Assembly: GCA_017979445.1 (NCBI GenBank)
Contig: CM030711.1
Location: 744,001-808,000, forward strand
Length of the DNA: 64,000 bases
From: Akebia trifoliata
Lineage: Eukaryota > Streptophyta > Magnoliopsida > Ranunculales > Lardizabalaceae
Direction: 5' to 3'
Positions 44,612 to 57,015 of the stretch are shown one piece after another. The translations under genes and the position numbers were made by a program. Each line of letters begins with the position of its first letter. Position 1 is the stretch's first letter. Under the pieces are notes generated by a model, which had not been told where the DNA came from, made no database searches, and saw only the letters and a list, made by a program, of their open reading frames with translations.

Positions 44612-46930
44612 TCACCTGTAAACATTTCTAGGTTTTCGGCTATTCAACGAACGGCTAACGATTGCCAACGCATCATGAATTTTACGAATCTTGAAGAAAC
44701 CCATTACCATGGAAACCTCACTATCTGAGAAGTTCGCTTTCTTCATGAGCAGATCAACAAGCTTGATAAGTGTATCCTCCATGGATAAAGCACAGAGTCC
44801 TTCAGCCAACATAGAGAACGAGGAGAACTCGGGCAAAAATCCTTTCTCCATCATCTCGACCATAAAATCAACAGCTTCTCCTATTGGTACTCCTCCACAA
44901 CAGAGTCCACGAAAAACAATTTTATAAGTTATAGCATCCGGAGGATCACCATTCTTCGTCATCTCTCTAAAAAGCCTCACAGCTTCTCTCGTATTCTGTC
45001 GTTTAAATAACGTTTGGATGATAGGGTTATAAGCTTGTGGAGCTGGAACAATCCCTTTCATTTGTACAGTTCTGAGAAGCTTACGAGCAATCTCGACTCT
45101 ACCCGCTTTGCATAACCCATTAATGAGGGTTCCATATGTGATAGCATCCGGTTCACACCCATTTAAAGTCATCGTTTGGACAATATCTGCGGATTTCTTT
45201 ATATCTCCTATTCTACAGAAGTGAGAGAGCAAGGAATTGTACGTGAACTTGTCGGGTTTCAATCCTTCCATTAACATCTGATCCATAAGTTGAGAAGCTT
45301 CATCCATTCGCTTGCTCTTACACAAGCCAGCAATAAGGGTATTGTAAGTCACCAAGTTCCTCGAAACCCCTTGTACTTCCATCTGATCGAATATCTCCTC
45401 CGCTTCTTCGATCCTCCGATTCTTGCAAAGCCCATCTATTAGAGTATTATATGTTACTACATTTCGTGCACATCCGTTTGATTCCATTTCTTTTAGTAGG
45501 TCCAATGCTTGATCAAGTCTCCCTCTAGAACAAAAATTGTCGATCAACATAGTATACGTATATTCGTCCGGTGGGCACCCCTTAAGCTTCATCTCCCTGA
45601 AAAGTTCCAAAGCGATTTTATTGTTTCCCGTCATGCTGAGACCATGTATCAACGAATTAAATGTGCATACATCTGGTAAAAGTCCCTTACTTGAAAGGCC
45701 ACGAGCAAGTTCGGTGGCCTCTTCAACACGATTTTCCTTACACATAGTGCTGATTAATGTGTTATACGTGACAGTATTTGGAAAAATACCCCTCAATACC
45801 ATCAGATTAAGAATCTCAACAGCATTTTCAATCTCGCCTGATTTACACAATCCATAAATCAACGTGTTGTAAGTAAATATATCAGGATCAAAGCCCTCTT
45901 GAAGCATTGCGTCAAGAATCTCGAGAGCATGACTGACATGCCCAACTCTACATAAACCATTCACCAATGTGTTGAACGTGAATTTATCAGGACGGAATCC
46001 CTCGAGGGACATTTCTTGTATGAGGTTCAAAGCTTCCTCCACTTCACCCTCTTTGCAGAAACCGTGGATCAAAACATTAACCGTTATACTACTTAATGTG
46101 CATCCAGATTCCATCATTCTTTCTTTGATTCTCAATGCTCCATCCATATTTCCTTCTTCGATAAATCCTTGCATAAGGGTAGTAAAAGTTCTCTCATCGG
46201 GGACCAAACCATAGGTCGACATCTCTTCCATCATCAAAATGGCAGGCCTAATCTGATGGGCTCTACACAAAGCCTTGATCAAAATATTGAAAGTCGAAAC
46301 ATCAGGTTTAACACCTCTATTATTCATGGTAGAGTTCACAGACTCGACAAGTTTTAATTTGTTTCCCTCGACAAGAATATTCAACAAGAAATTAAACGTA
46401 AATGTGTCTGGTTGTAACCCGAATTCTTCTTCCATCACTTTAAGCACACCAACAGCTTCATCAAATAAATTGAATTTTGTATAACTTTCAATGAAGATAA
46501 GAAATGTACCTTGGTTAATCTCAACTCCTGAGAGCTTCATCTCCAGCAGGAGACATTTCATCCTATCGAAAGATCCCACCTTTCCAACTTGTCTAAGGAT
46601 CTCTTCGTATATGGATGAAGTGGGTATGAAATTTGGCTGCTTTGAGGCCCAATCGAAAAGCCGAAGAGTGATTTCTGGGTCTTTCTGACGGCGAAGGACA
46701 CCAAGGAGATCTTTTGAGGTGAAATTTGGTGGAATTTGATGGATAGGAGAGGAAGATAAGACAGAAAATGGATTCAAATTGGAGTCTGGAGATATAGTGA
46801 GGTCTTTGTGATGTTGGAGAGAAGCCAAGGAGATTAAGCTTGATGGGTAATGTGAGAGATGCTGAGATGGGTGTTGTGGCTTTAGAGGGAGAACCCATGG
46901 ATAACTTTTCAGAGAAGAAGAGAAGGCCAT
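44612..46930 (-). CDS. MEE40: Pentatricopeptide repeat protein, MEE40 type
   Basis: It is a P-class PPR protein that probably binds specific organellar RNAs; the Arabidopsis match, MEE40 (At3g53700), is needed for early embryo development and is predicted chloroplastic. A single exon of 772 aa, against about 754 in Arabidopsis. The first about 75 residues are Ser/Pro/Leu-rich and poor in acidic residues, as in a transit peptide. From about residue 95 a run of about 16 PPR motifs of 35 residues follows, with the usual TYNTLI, GLCK and PDxxTFN signatures. It lacks E, DYW and SMR domains. The C-terminus (SSFSMLAEGLCALSMEDTL) matches MEE40. The start Met lies in a sequence typical for the family (MAFSSSLK). 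No frameshift or stop was seen. The promoter region contains a (GT)(GA) microsatellite at 47219-47255. Confidence 0.95.
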   Translation of the reverse strand: MAFSSSLKSYPWVLPLKPQHPSQHLSHYPSSLISLASLQHHKDLTISPDSNLNPFSVLSSSPIHQIPPNFTSKDLLGVLRRQKDPEITLRLFDWASKQPNFIPTSSIYEEILRQVGKVGSFDRMKCLLLEMKLSGVEINQGTFLIFIESYTKFNLFDEAVGVLKVMEEEFGLQPDTFTFNFLLNILVEGNKLKLVESVNSTMNNRGVKPDVSTFNILIKALCRAHQIRPAILMMEEMSTYGLVPDERTFTTLMQGFIEEGNMDGALRIKERMMESGCTLSSITVNVLIHGFCKEGEVEEALNLIQEMSLEGFRPDKFTFNTLVNGLCRVGHVSHALEILDAMLQEGFDPDIFTYNTLIYGLCKSGEIENAVEILNLMVLRGIFPNTVTYNTLISTMCKENRVEEATELARGLSSKGLLPDVCTFNSLIHGLSMTGNNKIALELFREMKLKGCPPDEYTYTMLIDNFCSRGRLDQALDLLKEMESNGCARNVVTYNTLIDGLCKNRRIEEAEEIFDQMEVQGVSRNLVTYNTLIAGLCKSKRMDEASQLMDQMLMEGLKPDKFTYNSLLSHFCRIGDIKKSADIVQTMTLNGCEPDAITYGTLINGLCKAGRVEIARKLLRTVQMKGIVPAPQAYNPIIQTLFKRQNTREAVRLFREMTKNGDPPDAITYKIVFRGLCCGGVPIGEAVDFMVEMMEKGFLPEFSSFSMLAEGLCALSMEDTLIKLVDLLMKKANFSDSEVSMVMGFFKIRKIHDALAIVSRSLNSRKPRNVYR

Positions 46931-47217
46931 TGTAGCAATTAAACAAATAGAAACAATAGAGGGTATAAGACACTATGAAATAGTGAAATACGGTAGAAGG
47001 GTCTCAATTGCTTTGATGCAAAATAGAAGAATTTCTCACAAACTATATAAAAAAACTCCAAAATTTCAGAAACAGGACCGGAATGAGACTGATTTAGTAG
47101 AGGAATAATATAGAAGAATACCCATTAGTAGACAGAGAAGAAGCAGAGTTAAAGAGGGTCTGAAAAGAAATAAGAGAAAGAAATTTCAGAGAAGATTTCA
47201 ACTTGAGGAGTGGAAGT

Positions 47218-47218
<1 letters not shown>

Positions 47219-47255
<37 letters not shown>
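47219..47255. repeat. (GT)n(GA)n microsatellite near the PPR gene 5' end
   Basis: About 6 GT and 12 GA units, 290 bp upstream of the PPR start codon. On the PPR strand it reads (TC)n(AC)n, a common 5' UTR or promoter feature in plants. Confidence 0.85.
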
Positions 47256-47259
<4 letters not shown>

Positions 47260-48265
47260 TTGAAGAATCTCTAGTGAAGAAAATTAAAGGGATAGGGGAG
47301 AGATGGCTTCTCTCAACCTCTTATTCGATATTTTGCAAAGGAGAAAAAAGGGGTTATTTAGTAAACTCCTCCATGTTTTGGGGAATATTTGAGATACTCC
47401 GTGTGTTTTCAAACTAAAGGCATACTTTGACCGCTGACTCTATGATAGACCAATGAAAATTACATAAATGACCTCATCTTCAACCTTTACCTAAAAATAA
47501 TCCTTCATTTTCCTCCACCATACCATCATTTTCTGAGGTAATTTTTTTTTTTTTTTTTTTTTTAAGCTTCATCTTTACCTTTATATAAGATTCTATCTCC
47601 TCCAACCTTCAAACATTAAGAACAATATATGATTTTAGGGAAAGTAGAAGATGATGGTTTTTCGATAGAAAAATCATGACTACAAGTGGTTGAACTTGAA
47701 CACATGACTAAAACTTCCAAGAGATTGGAAGATGATAATTTTTTAGAGAAAAATGGAGTTTCTTTTTTCTCTTTTATTAGGCTGACAATGAGAGTGTTTC
47801 GATCATGAAAATGAATTTATACCCCAACCATGCAAATATGAAATCGAATGATCAAGATTTTTCTTAGAAATAACTGATGCATTCTAAAGATACTTCTTTT
47901 ATCCAAACTATTGGGTTTCGTAATGTCACGTTCAGGATTATGTGTAAAGAAATGAATTCCTTTTCCATGAGTTTCCGAATCCCGATCCTTAGTTTAATAT
48001 AAATACAAATTAATAAATAATTATTCAACCAAACAGTTTCTCTCATTCAAGACAAGATAACTCAATAGGGTTAACTTGGTATCGCTGAAAGACTGGGACT
48101 TAAAAACCATGACCCAAAGTTCATCCAATAAGTGATTTACCACACCACTATAATATGAACTCTAATAAAAGAAGAAACTGATGAAGCAAGTAATCACCAC
48201 AACCAAATAGAACACTAAAAGGGAAACCCACATATACACAATAAGGTTACCTGAAGATTTATTTA

Positions 48266-48395
48266 GAGAGATTCTATTGCCCCACCAATTTATGCTAATG
48301 CCACACCAATTCATATGGAAATCACCAAAGAATTAGCACACATCTTGGGGTGGTGTTAGCAAAAGTGGGTGTGGCAATAGAAGTTCTCTTTATTT
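48266..48395. repeat. Short foldback repeat, K type
   Basis: GATTCTATTGCCCCACC at the left mirrors GTGTGGCAATAGAAG at the right. TTTATTT is present at both edges. It resembles units at 3469 and 14335 and lies just downstream of the unknown gene at 48453. Confidence 0.5.
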
Positions 48396-48452
48396 ATTTA
48401 TGTACAAAACTCAGATAGTAGCGAAGGTAACAAAACCAAAGACCTACTACAA

Positions 48453-51400
48453 TCATGTGGCCTCAGCAACTGAGATGTGAACATTACTAAGTGACGTCCT
48501 GAGGAAGCTCCTCCCACAATTTGAGTCTGGCCCAATGACAGCAAAGTCCGCGAGTTCTACAGTTGACTGATCGACTTCTCTTCTTTCCAATTTATCACTG
48601 ATCGCCAACGAATCGGAATGCAGTTCATGCTTCCCAATATATTTCCGATACTGCTTCCTGTTACCGTTGCTTACCCGTGAAGATTTTCCCTTATGCTTGT
48701 GCTTGCTGTTCTTCTTGTTGGTCCTGGAACGTTGCTGGCAGTGGCTATTCATTGTGTGCGAGGGGGGTAAAACAGGTGGATCATACACATCAGGAGCCCA
48801 TGTCAGTGTTAACTTCTTCGGAGGCATCCCTTGCTTTTCACGACTACCTTTCATGGCAGACACTAGCTTCAAAGGAGTCTAGGTATGGAAAAACATAAAC
48901 AAACCATTAAGTAGATTATTGATCTCTCTATTAAAGCCCTACAGCCTAAACCATGGAAACTTCAAAATTTAAATAGATTATTGATCCAAACTTGAAAACC
49001 AAACCATTTTAGTTAGGATTATAACAACTAGCCATGTTGACTCCTCTTACCTTTCCTTGGACCCCTAATACAATTGTAGGTATGCCTGTACAACTGAAAT
49101 TCCATAAATCAAAAAAACATAAAAAAATAAAAAATAAAAAACTACAAAAAGAAACCAGTGATCTTCATGCATCAAGGACAACATCACATGACATGCAGCC
49201 GTCCTTGAGATTGTTTCAGAAGTTGAGTCGGAATCAGTCATATGTCATCATGGGCACACACAGACAGAATGCAGTATTTAGATGGTTCAATCCCATTTCT
49301 AAAGATATTTGGTCCTCATTTTCTAAAATCATGTTTCCAGGAACATGTTATAATATATTATCATAAATCAACTACTACAACCTATCCATGCAAATTCTGC
49401 TTGGTCCCTACAGATAGGATTTAGTTTGGATTATACAGTGTTTTGGGGCTGTGCAGGAGATAGAGAAGGTCTTGCAGAGGACTCCACAAGGAGAGAAACA
49501 GAGGGTCCCGGGGGAAGATTTTGTGTGCACGCGAGACCCAAACAGCATTATTGTGAACAAACTTTAAAACTCTGTCAAAACAATTGAGATGTAAAGAAAA
49601 CAGGCCCTAAGTTGAAATCTGAAATATTGTTGGGCTTCAATGGAATTCTGAATTAGTGGCAGATAGCTAAGGAAACTCACAGGCAACGATATTGAGCGAC
49701 TGCAGACAGGATTCTCAGATTCCAAAGAGCATTGTCGACGTGATGCAACATCAGGAAACTCATCTCTACCATCTATAGGCAAAAGACTTGATGGCAACTT
49801 TTTGGAGCATGGAAACATAGCACACTTGCTCAATACTTTCTGAATTGCCACACCAGAGGAATTGTCCGGAAGCAAATTCAACTCCGCACATAGTTTCCCC
49901 TTATCTACATCGTTCTCATCTGAAACCGAAATACAGCTTGATGACAGGACATCTTGAACGTGTAGGAACCCACTAAGTGCATTTCCAAGTTCTGCTACCA
50001 CATTGTCTTTAATGGTAGCACTTTCTCCACACAAACATTGTTTACTGTCTACATGAGACTGTTCCAATTCATGAGGGCTACTTACATATTCAAAAACTGA
50101 GTCATCACAAAGAGTGCAAATGTCCATTGAGGAAAGAAAACTGCCAAAACATTCTAATTAGAGAAGCTAAGTTCATCCAACTTCATAGTAAACAATCAAA
50201 CAAAAAAAAACTAAACAACAATAACCATGTAGCCCAGAGACTTCAAATCCAAACATACACAACTCAGCAGGGCATTGTTATAGAGCCAATGTAAGACATC
50301 AGTAGGTAACTAATACAAGTTTTGAATATCCCCCCAACACTTCACACCAAGTTAACGTAGAACAATTATCATATGTGAACCCATCAAAGTGATTCCCACA
50401 CATGAATCACGAGAACATAACCTAAGCATGATTAAAAGATAAACAAATCCCTATTAAGAACTACAAGTGAAAACAAGGTCAAGATGTATTTTTAATAGAC
50501 TGACTCCAAATAACCCCAAAACATTAATTTTCCAAATTTTCTAGCCAAACAAAAAAGCACATACTTTTGCAGAAAGAACTTGAATACACTTAAAGTAAAT
50601 TGATAAAATAATTGACATAAGTGAAGGCAAATAGTTCAAAGAGAAAAAAGTTAAATCACATTCCATCCCCCAACAGAATATCTTAGCCAATAAACGGACC
50701 TTTTGGCATAATAATCAACTACAAATGGCACTATAGCAGCCTTACGAACCAAAGGTTGAAAATGGTTAACACCTGCCCCTATAGCACAAGATAAAAGATA
50801 CCTCAAAAACTACTAGAAACAAATCATGAACATGACAATACACCCTTCCCAAGTGAGTTATACAACCAATGCACAGTATCTGTTAAATGAGATTCAATTT
50901 GAATTGGTAAATATAATTCTATTTAATTAAACTCAAAGCAACCAGTGTGGTCAAAGCTTCCTCAAGCACTTTGCCTGACCTGACCCTCGACGCCTAAAAC
51001 AGGGCCTAGGCAACCACTATTGCAAAAGTGGAAACCTAGAGAAGCCAAGACTCCAAGGCACGAGGCATTTAAGCTCGCCTAAGCATGGTAACAATACTAG
51101 CGATTATCATTACAAATTTTCCTGTGATAAATAGACAAATATCTTTCAATTTGAGTACCTTTGCGATTTGTTAGTGCATGTGGTGTATAAAGTCTTTGTT
51201 GACGTTTGAGTCCAAATGAATAGTGAAAATGCTGATTACAATACATAACCCACATTCCACCTAAACCAAATTAAGGATCGTTTGCTCGTTATTGCCAAAA
51301 GCGGAAAGAAAAGTTTGGAGAAAGGTGAGGATAAAGTTAAAGGTAAGAGCAAGAGCAACAGAGTATCGCGCGAGATAGTTCTAATGTTCGTCATGCTCTA

Positions 51401-52234
51401 AGCCCCTCATAATCTCATATTAATAGAATTGGTAAGAAATAACTGAAGTACCCCCGTCTTGAGCTTCACCTTTTCATTGGTGGGATGGAGTTAGTATGGT
51501 ATACCATTGGTGGCACCACATCATTGTTCTCATATCATCCAATTGGTTGAGACTGCATCAATTTGCATAAACCGTCGTCACCTAGCCATCCAACATCCTT
51601 TTTGGGAGGAATTGACTGCTCTACTTAGGGGTGAGACACAAAGGGCAACATTTATTATATGTTTCCAATTCCAAACCAATAATTAATAAGTCTTCCATGT
51701 TTTAAATTTCAGACAACCTGAAATTGCAACCACCAAATAAAGTGCACTAACACAAGGCATTGAAAAAGATGCTTAGAGAAAACCCTAATCTGAGCGAACC
51801 TCGAACACCTTTTAAAACACTGATTTGATTTCATTATCTAATATGCACACTATGCTACTATAATTAAACAAAAAGGAAACAACTATAGATTAAGGCCATT
51901 ACCTCTTAAGGCAACAGAATTTATCTCGCCAATCTGCAAAATCAAATTTTTATCCCAATTTTCTAGATCTGGATGGCCCAGCAAATTTCGGGAAAAATAC
52001 CGTCCGATTTCTTGATATTTCCTTTATCTTGTTGAAGTTCGGAAAGAGGAAGAAAGAAGAAAACGCTAATATAACAAGAATTCCATGCTACGAAGATTGT
52101 TAATTCAAATTACCACGACGATTCCATTTTTCAAGCTGTTTCAAAGGACGAGAATAAGATATTCCATGTAAAGAGATCTCCGAAAGCATCATCGTTTCAC
52201 GCCTATGAAGGAACTCGACGAGATCCAAAGGCAT
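48453..52234 (-). CDS. Conserved-looking plant protein of unknown function, four exons including a 31-nt micro-exon
   Basis: Four exons join in frame to 345 aa: 52234-52114, 51933-51903 (31 nt), 50140-49681, 48878-48453; all GT-AG. The first exon starts [20 protein letters not shown] and reads on through WNRR. The micro-exon gives [10 protein letters not shown]. Exon 3 gives [20 protein letters not shown] and a low-similarity middle with several CxC or CxxC-like cysteines. Exon 4 begins [20 protein letters not shown], followed by [16 protein letters not shown] and a Lys/Ser-rich tail ([17 protein letters not shown]) that looks like a nuclear localisation signal. I believe the [14 protein letters not shown] block is a plant-conserved motif but know no function. 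The micro-exon is supported by phase (1 nt in, 2 nt out) and good splice signals. Exons 3 and 4 are more certain than exons 1 and 2. Confidence 0.8.
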
Positions 52235-52599
52235 TGTCTTGAAACACTTCAAAACCCTAATTGGGAGAATCAAAGAAGCGATGGACAAATCAAACCCATA
52301 AAAACCTAAATTTAGAGAAACCTTCCGGATCCCCCTTCGATTGAGCTCGAAAAGACGCGATTCAATTCAAATCAGCTCATCTGAAGATCAAAATGCAATT
52401 AATTTCAACGAAATCGACACCACATACTCTCTTCGACGTAGAACTGTGGACTTTTTAGGAAATTTTTGTCAAATTTCAGTTGGTTTTAAAGCGATTATTC
52501 TCCTATCAAACGCAATTCGCAACAAAGATCAGAGCTTAGGCGAAATTGAGGAATGGGGACGGATTTGGATTTACATCTTAACGTAAGTCAAAAGGCGGT

Positions 52600-54905
52600 T
52601 AACTAGTACCCATATCCGGAACGTACACGTGTCCGTCAGTTTGATTATCTCCGTAAAGAATAATTCAATTTATCAAATTACGTAAATAACCTGAACTTGC
52701 CTTTATCTACGCGTATTAGGTACTGAAATTGAGTGTTTAAATGGGCGGGAATAACTTTCCCTCGAAAATACAGTTTCAAATCTTACTCTTAAGAGTCGTT
52801 GGGATCACCTGAATTGCCAGCTAAGCAAAATAACACTACAGCCTTCTTAGATGCCATGGTATAGATCATATTTTAAAACATAAAAGTAAAAAAAATATTT
52901 GCTCGATTTAAGATTTTCAAAATGAATAGCCATCGAATTTCCAAATTTAACATAAACGAAGAAAAATAGTCGTTATATAGTCTACATAATGATCAGACTC
53001 ATATTCATCATCAAGATGCCCAGTTCCTTAGTCCAAACCAAACGCAAATTTTGATCAAACAAAAAATCTCAATCCCCTAGAATGGTAGTCGAGATATTGA
53101 AATAGAGAACATTATCAATGTTAAGCATCTTAGAGTCTAATTAGTGTTTTTCAATATGAGGTTGTTAGAGCAACTCTAACCGGTCTTCCAAAATCTCTTT
53201 CATTTCCCTTAATTACTATTTTAGACTGCATATCCAATAGAGGGATCTCCAACGCAGTCTTCCAAAATCTCTTCCATTTTGAAATTTTAAATTTTCAAAC
53301 TCCAAAATAGAAGATAGGTATAGTTGTTCCATTTTTCTAGCTCTAAATCTTCCAAATAGTTTAGTAGGTTTTCATAAGATTTTCATTTTGGATTGAATTT
53401 AAAAAAAAAAAATGTTAAAATATTTATGGATCATCATTTTGAAAGACACAGTTGAAGTGCAAACACTTTGAACATCCAAAATGATGGTCCATAATGCTCA
53501 CATCTCAATTATAGAATATCAAAATGGAGTTTCCCCTTGGAATTACTCTTAAAATCTGCAATTGTTGATATAAGGTGGTGGGTTCAAAACGCGCCTTCAC
53601 CTACTGATTACTAATTACTAGTCCCTATTGTCTAGAAAAATTAAAATAAATAATAACGCTATTTTCTCTTTAGAAATCAGTGGAATGTTGCACAATGTTT
53701 TAAAGCTAATCTATTATTGGGAGGCTCAGATTACAGTCAAACCCTAGTTCGATTTGGTTGGACCAATTTTAGTTCATTAAATTTTTTTCATAAATTACGT
53801 TATTTATTTGTTGAAGGATAAACTTACAAAAATTGGCTATCCAAATTGCTTTGGTCCGAGTTTTAAAACGCCAATGTTATTCTCTTTTTTAATGTCAATG
53901 TGCAAGGCTACAGAACCAATTTTCATTCAATATTGTCTTTATTATTTATAAGAGGGCTATCGATGTTCCGCTTTTGGATAGTCTTACTAAGCCCATTTGG
54001 GTATAAAGCTAGGCCTGCTTCATAAGGGCCGCTCTTGGGCTTGGGAGGGTCCATCGAGCAGTCTTATCTAGCATGATAACTTAGAATATGTTCGGCCAAT
54101 CCAACCATTAAACAAGGCCGGGTCTGGGCTAAGATTTTTGTTGCCCTATTAGGGCCACCCCCACGTAATTTGAGTGTTGATGGACTGGGTTTAAGTTTGG
54201 ACCTTTTGAACCAATAATTCAACTTGGCCCTCTAATCTAACAATCCTGTACTGTGGGCCAACGAAGCCTCTTATTACATACTGATAATAACACCTTTACT
54301 TTTTACACAAAAAGAAAATTATTAAAAGATTTTAAAAGTATTTATGAAAAGAATTAAGAATCATAGACTCATGAAATTAAATTCATACGTTCACACACAA
54401 TCTCCACCGATTATAGGTGATATACAACAATTGAGATTTATCTTAGAAATCCTTAATTTATTCTCGGGATACATCTTTTGTCCTAACTGTTGGATCTTAC
54501 ATATTCACGGTCAAGATTGTGTGTAAACATACAAGTTCACTTTTCATGAGTCTATGGATCTCAACTAGAATGAAAAATCAAGAATTATAAAACTGGTTTA
54601 AATCCAATAAGGTCTTGTCATTTATATTGGTTTGAAATAGTTCGATTAGATCTGATTCTTCTGGGTAAGATCTTAAAATCGAACTCTAAATGCACCGATC
54701 CATTCCCAAAATCCGATTCTAAAATTCATAGTCTAGAACCTTAGAATGGTATCTAAGAGTCGGTAAGGTAAATCTCAAGACACCATCAACAGTTTGAATG
54801 TGTCCACTTTGGTTAGTTGATGCTTCATCATAAAAAGAAACTAATGTTACAAAGTAAAGAAGTTCAATTGTTTTGACTAACCAACTAACATGAATTCCAA
54901 ACACA
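52600..54905. other. Intergenic, no gene seen
   Basis: AT-rich, with a locally repeated segment (CTCCAAAATAG and CTTCCAAAATCTCTTCCAT words around 53180-53350) and a hAT-like GGGCC-rich stretch at 54000-54220. Short frames lack recognisable sequence. Confidence 0.5.
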
Positions 54906-54913
54906 AGACTTAA

Positions 54914-55400
54914 GGGCATATTTGCTTACACAAGGAAAATAGGGTGGAAAACCATTTTTCATGTGTTTGATTTCAATTTTACATGAAAAATGATTTTCCA
55001 TCCTTCTCTAAAAGTCCCACAAATCATGGATTTCATTTTCCCACCTCTATAGGTCTTCTTCTTCTTTATCACTACCATCTCCATAGCCACCATCACATTC
55101 ACTTTGTCCATCATCATTGTCGTCGCACCATCGTCATCTCTGGTCACCCCTCCCTCTCTCAATCTCTCTTCTTCTTCTTCTTCTTCTTCTTCCTCTCCTC
55201 CTCATCCTCCCTTCGCCCCAAGCCTCTCTCTCTCCTCTTCCTCCTTCTTCTTCATCTTCCTCAAATATTTTTTCCATGATTTTATCTAAGTAAAATTAAA
55301 CAATGGAATTTGATTTTCTAACCCTACATATTTTCCACCATTATTTTTCCATAGATTTCAAATTCCATGAAAAGGCACTTTCCATGCAATCAAACATACC
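54914..55400. mobile_element. Foldback element flanked by TTAA
   Basis: The ends GGGCATATTTGCTT and GGTATGTTTGATT (other strand) are inverted, and longer blocks pair inward (GGAAAATAGGGTGGAAAACC with the block near 55325-55350). TTAA flanks both sides (54910-54913, 55401-55404). The centre carries a (CTT)n/CCT-rich tract (55167-55260) that opens chance Ser/Pro frames. Confidence 0.55.
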
Positions 55401-55464
55401 TTAAAAGGAAAAAAAAAAAAAAAAAACTTTGAAGCGGTCAGCCCCCTTCAAAGTTTTGGTAGAA

Positions 55465-55715
55465 CCACCTCGACGAGCTGGTTCAATAAAAATTTCGGAC
55501 TAATAAGCGGTTAATGCCTGTAGGTTGCGAATTTGATACATAGTATGAACATTAATTCCTCAGAGGCCACGAGGGCGTACTCTCACTTACTTGGCTTGTG
55601 TGATGTGCGGGCATTGCATATGCCTCGAGACTAGTCCTTAGACAAAACCATGGTCTATGGATTGGACAAAGCTCAAATACATGCCAAGCTCGTTATCTAC
55701 AAGGATACAAGTTTA
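55465..55715 (+). mobile_element. SINE, same family as 35986
   Basis: It starts near GCTGGTTCAATAAAAATTTC and continues with AGCGGTTAATGCCTGTAGGTT and a B box of type GCGAATTTGATAC. AATTAATGCTC/ATTAATTCC and GTGATGTGCGGGCAT blocks are followed by an A-rich tail (AAAATAAAAATAAAAAATAA, about 55715-55747). It is more diverged than the copy at 35986. Confidence 0.6.
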
Positions 55716-55785
55716 TAAAAATAAAAATAAAAAATAAAAAATAAAAAAAGATATATAAATTTAATGATTTAGATATAAATTTTCT

Positions 55786-55897
55786 GAGTTATACTGGAGT
55801 AACATTGTGGGGAACATTTCTAATGTGAAAATCATCGATGGTTCCTACACGCTTCCATGTCAAAAATGTCCCCCACAATGTTACTTCAGCATTATCC
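55786..55897. mobile_element. Foldback MITE with perfect 9-bp duplication
   Basis: AAATTTTCT occurs on both sides (55777-55785, 55898-55906). The arms GGAGTAACATTGTGGGGAAC and GAAGTAACATTGTGGGGGAC (other strand) leave only a short centre; at 112 bp it is the smallest member. Its right part resembles 31740-31790. Confidence 0.85.
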
Positions 55898-56794
55898 AAA
55901 TTTTCTAGAAGATTTAACTATAGCTTAGATTTAATGAAAATCTAACTATCGCTAGAAGCCACCAGCCCCCTTTGGGTCATTGTATGAAAGTCTTGGAGAG
56001 GAGACCTAAGCCAAGTACTAACCTGGGTATCCTTAGCTCAAACAGCGAGGACCAAGTCTCAATCATCCTTTTTTTTCCGCATCGTTTCTGACCTAGTATT
56101 TTACATAAATGTCTCTATTAACACCATCAAAGATATTATTTCTTTGAAAACCTAGGAATTTAAATGCCAGTCTTCCCAAGTCACCAAGTCAGAACAAATG
56201 CACAATCAAATTGGGTCATGTTTCTTTAATAAAACCAACACGAAATCAACTCTGAGAAATAGATCTGAAAAATGGATTAAAATGCACGGTAACGACACTT
56301 GATTTCATTGTTCCTCTAGAACTATGACCTATAATCACGCTTACGTCGCAATTGATAATTGGAATGAATGCCAAGAGCTGATCATTGATTATATACAAAT
56401 AAATCCTACCCGTGCAATAAGTTATATTTAATTTGGATTAGACATGTGGTACCTTAAGATACAAGTAAAATGCAATAATAGAAAAAACCTAAATCCAATA
56501 TTAAATATAAGAAGAGGTGAGCCCACTTACTTGTCCTCGAGATTCATTTATTGGGTACTTGAAATTTATAATTTAGATAATTTATCTTTAGTCAAGAAAT
56601 TATTTTGTTCTAGATCTTAAAGAATAATGCTTAGTCCTTAGTCAAGAGACTAATCGATGCGTAAATGAAAAAGATTGATTAAACGTAATTGGATGTCAGA
56701 GGTATATGCTAGACCTGTCTCCATTACCAAGAGTTAAGAAGCATTTCGAGTGCTAATTAAGCGTTAGGTATACCAGGTCGTTCGATAAAGATGT

Positions 56795-57015
56795 ATGGTT
56801 TTAAAATCTCTCCCGAGATGACTCATCTGATACGTCTTGGTGATGCTCACCAACAAAATTGACAGACTAGTCAAACGTATTGAACGAGATTTAAAACCAT
56901 GGTTCATCTATCTCATCGTTGAACGAGACGACTTAAACGTATCGAAAAACTCATCTAAAACAACTTGATTTCGTTCATGAATGAGATGAGACGTCAAAAT
57001 GAGTTTTAAAATCAT
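56795..57015. mobile_element. Inverted-repeat MITE, type F2
   Basis: The ends ATGGTTTTAAAATC and ATGATTTTAAAACTC (other strand) are inverted. The flanks ATAAAGATGT and GTAAAGATAT match 8/10. An internal AGATTTAAAACCATGG repeats the end motif, so it may be composite. The interior shares GAGATGAGACGTC with F1. Confidence 0.6.

Noticed and set aside
54983..55289. Ser/Pro-rich frames
   Set aside because: They arise from a (CTT)n/(CCT)n tract inside a foldback element.
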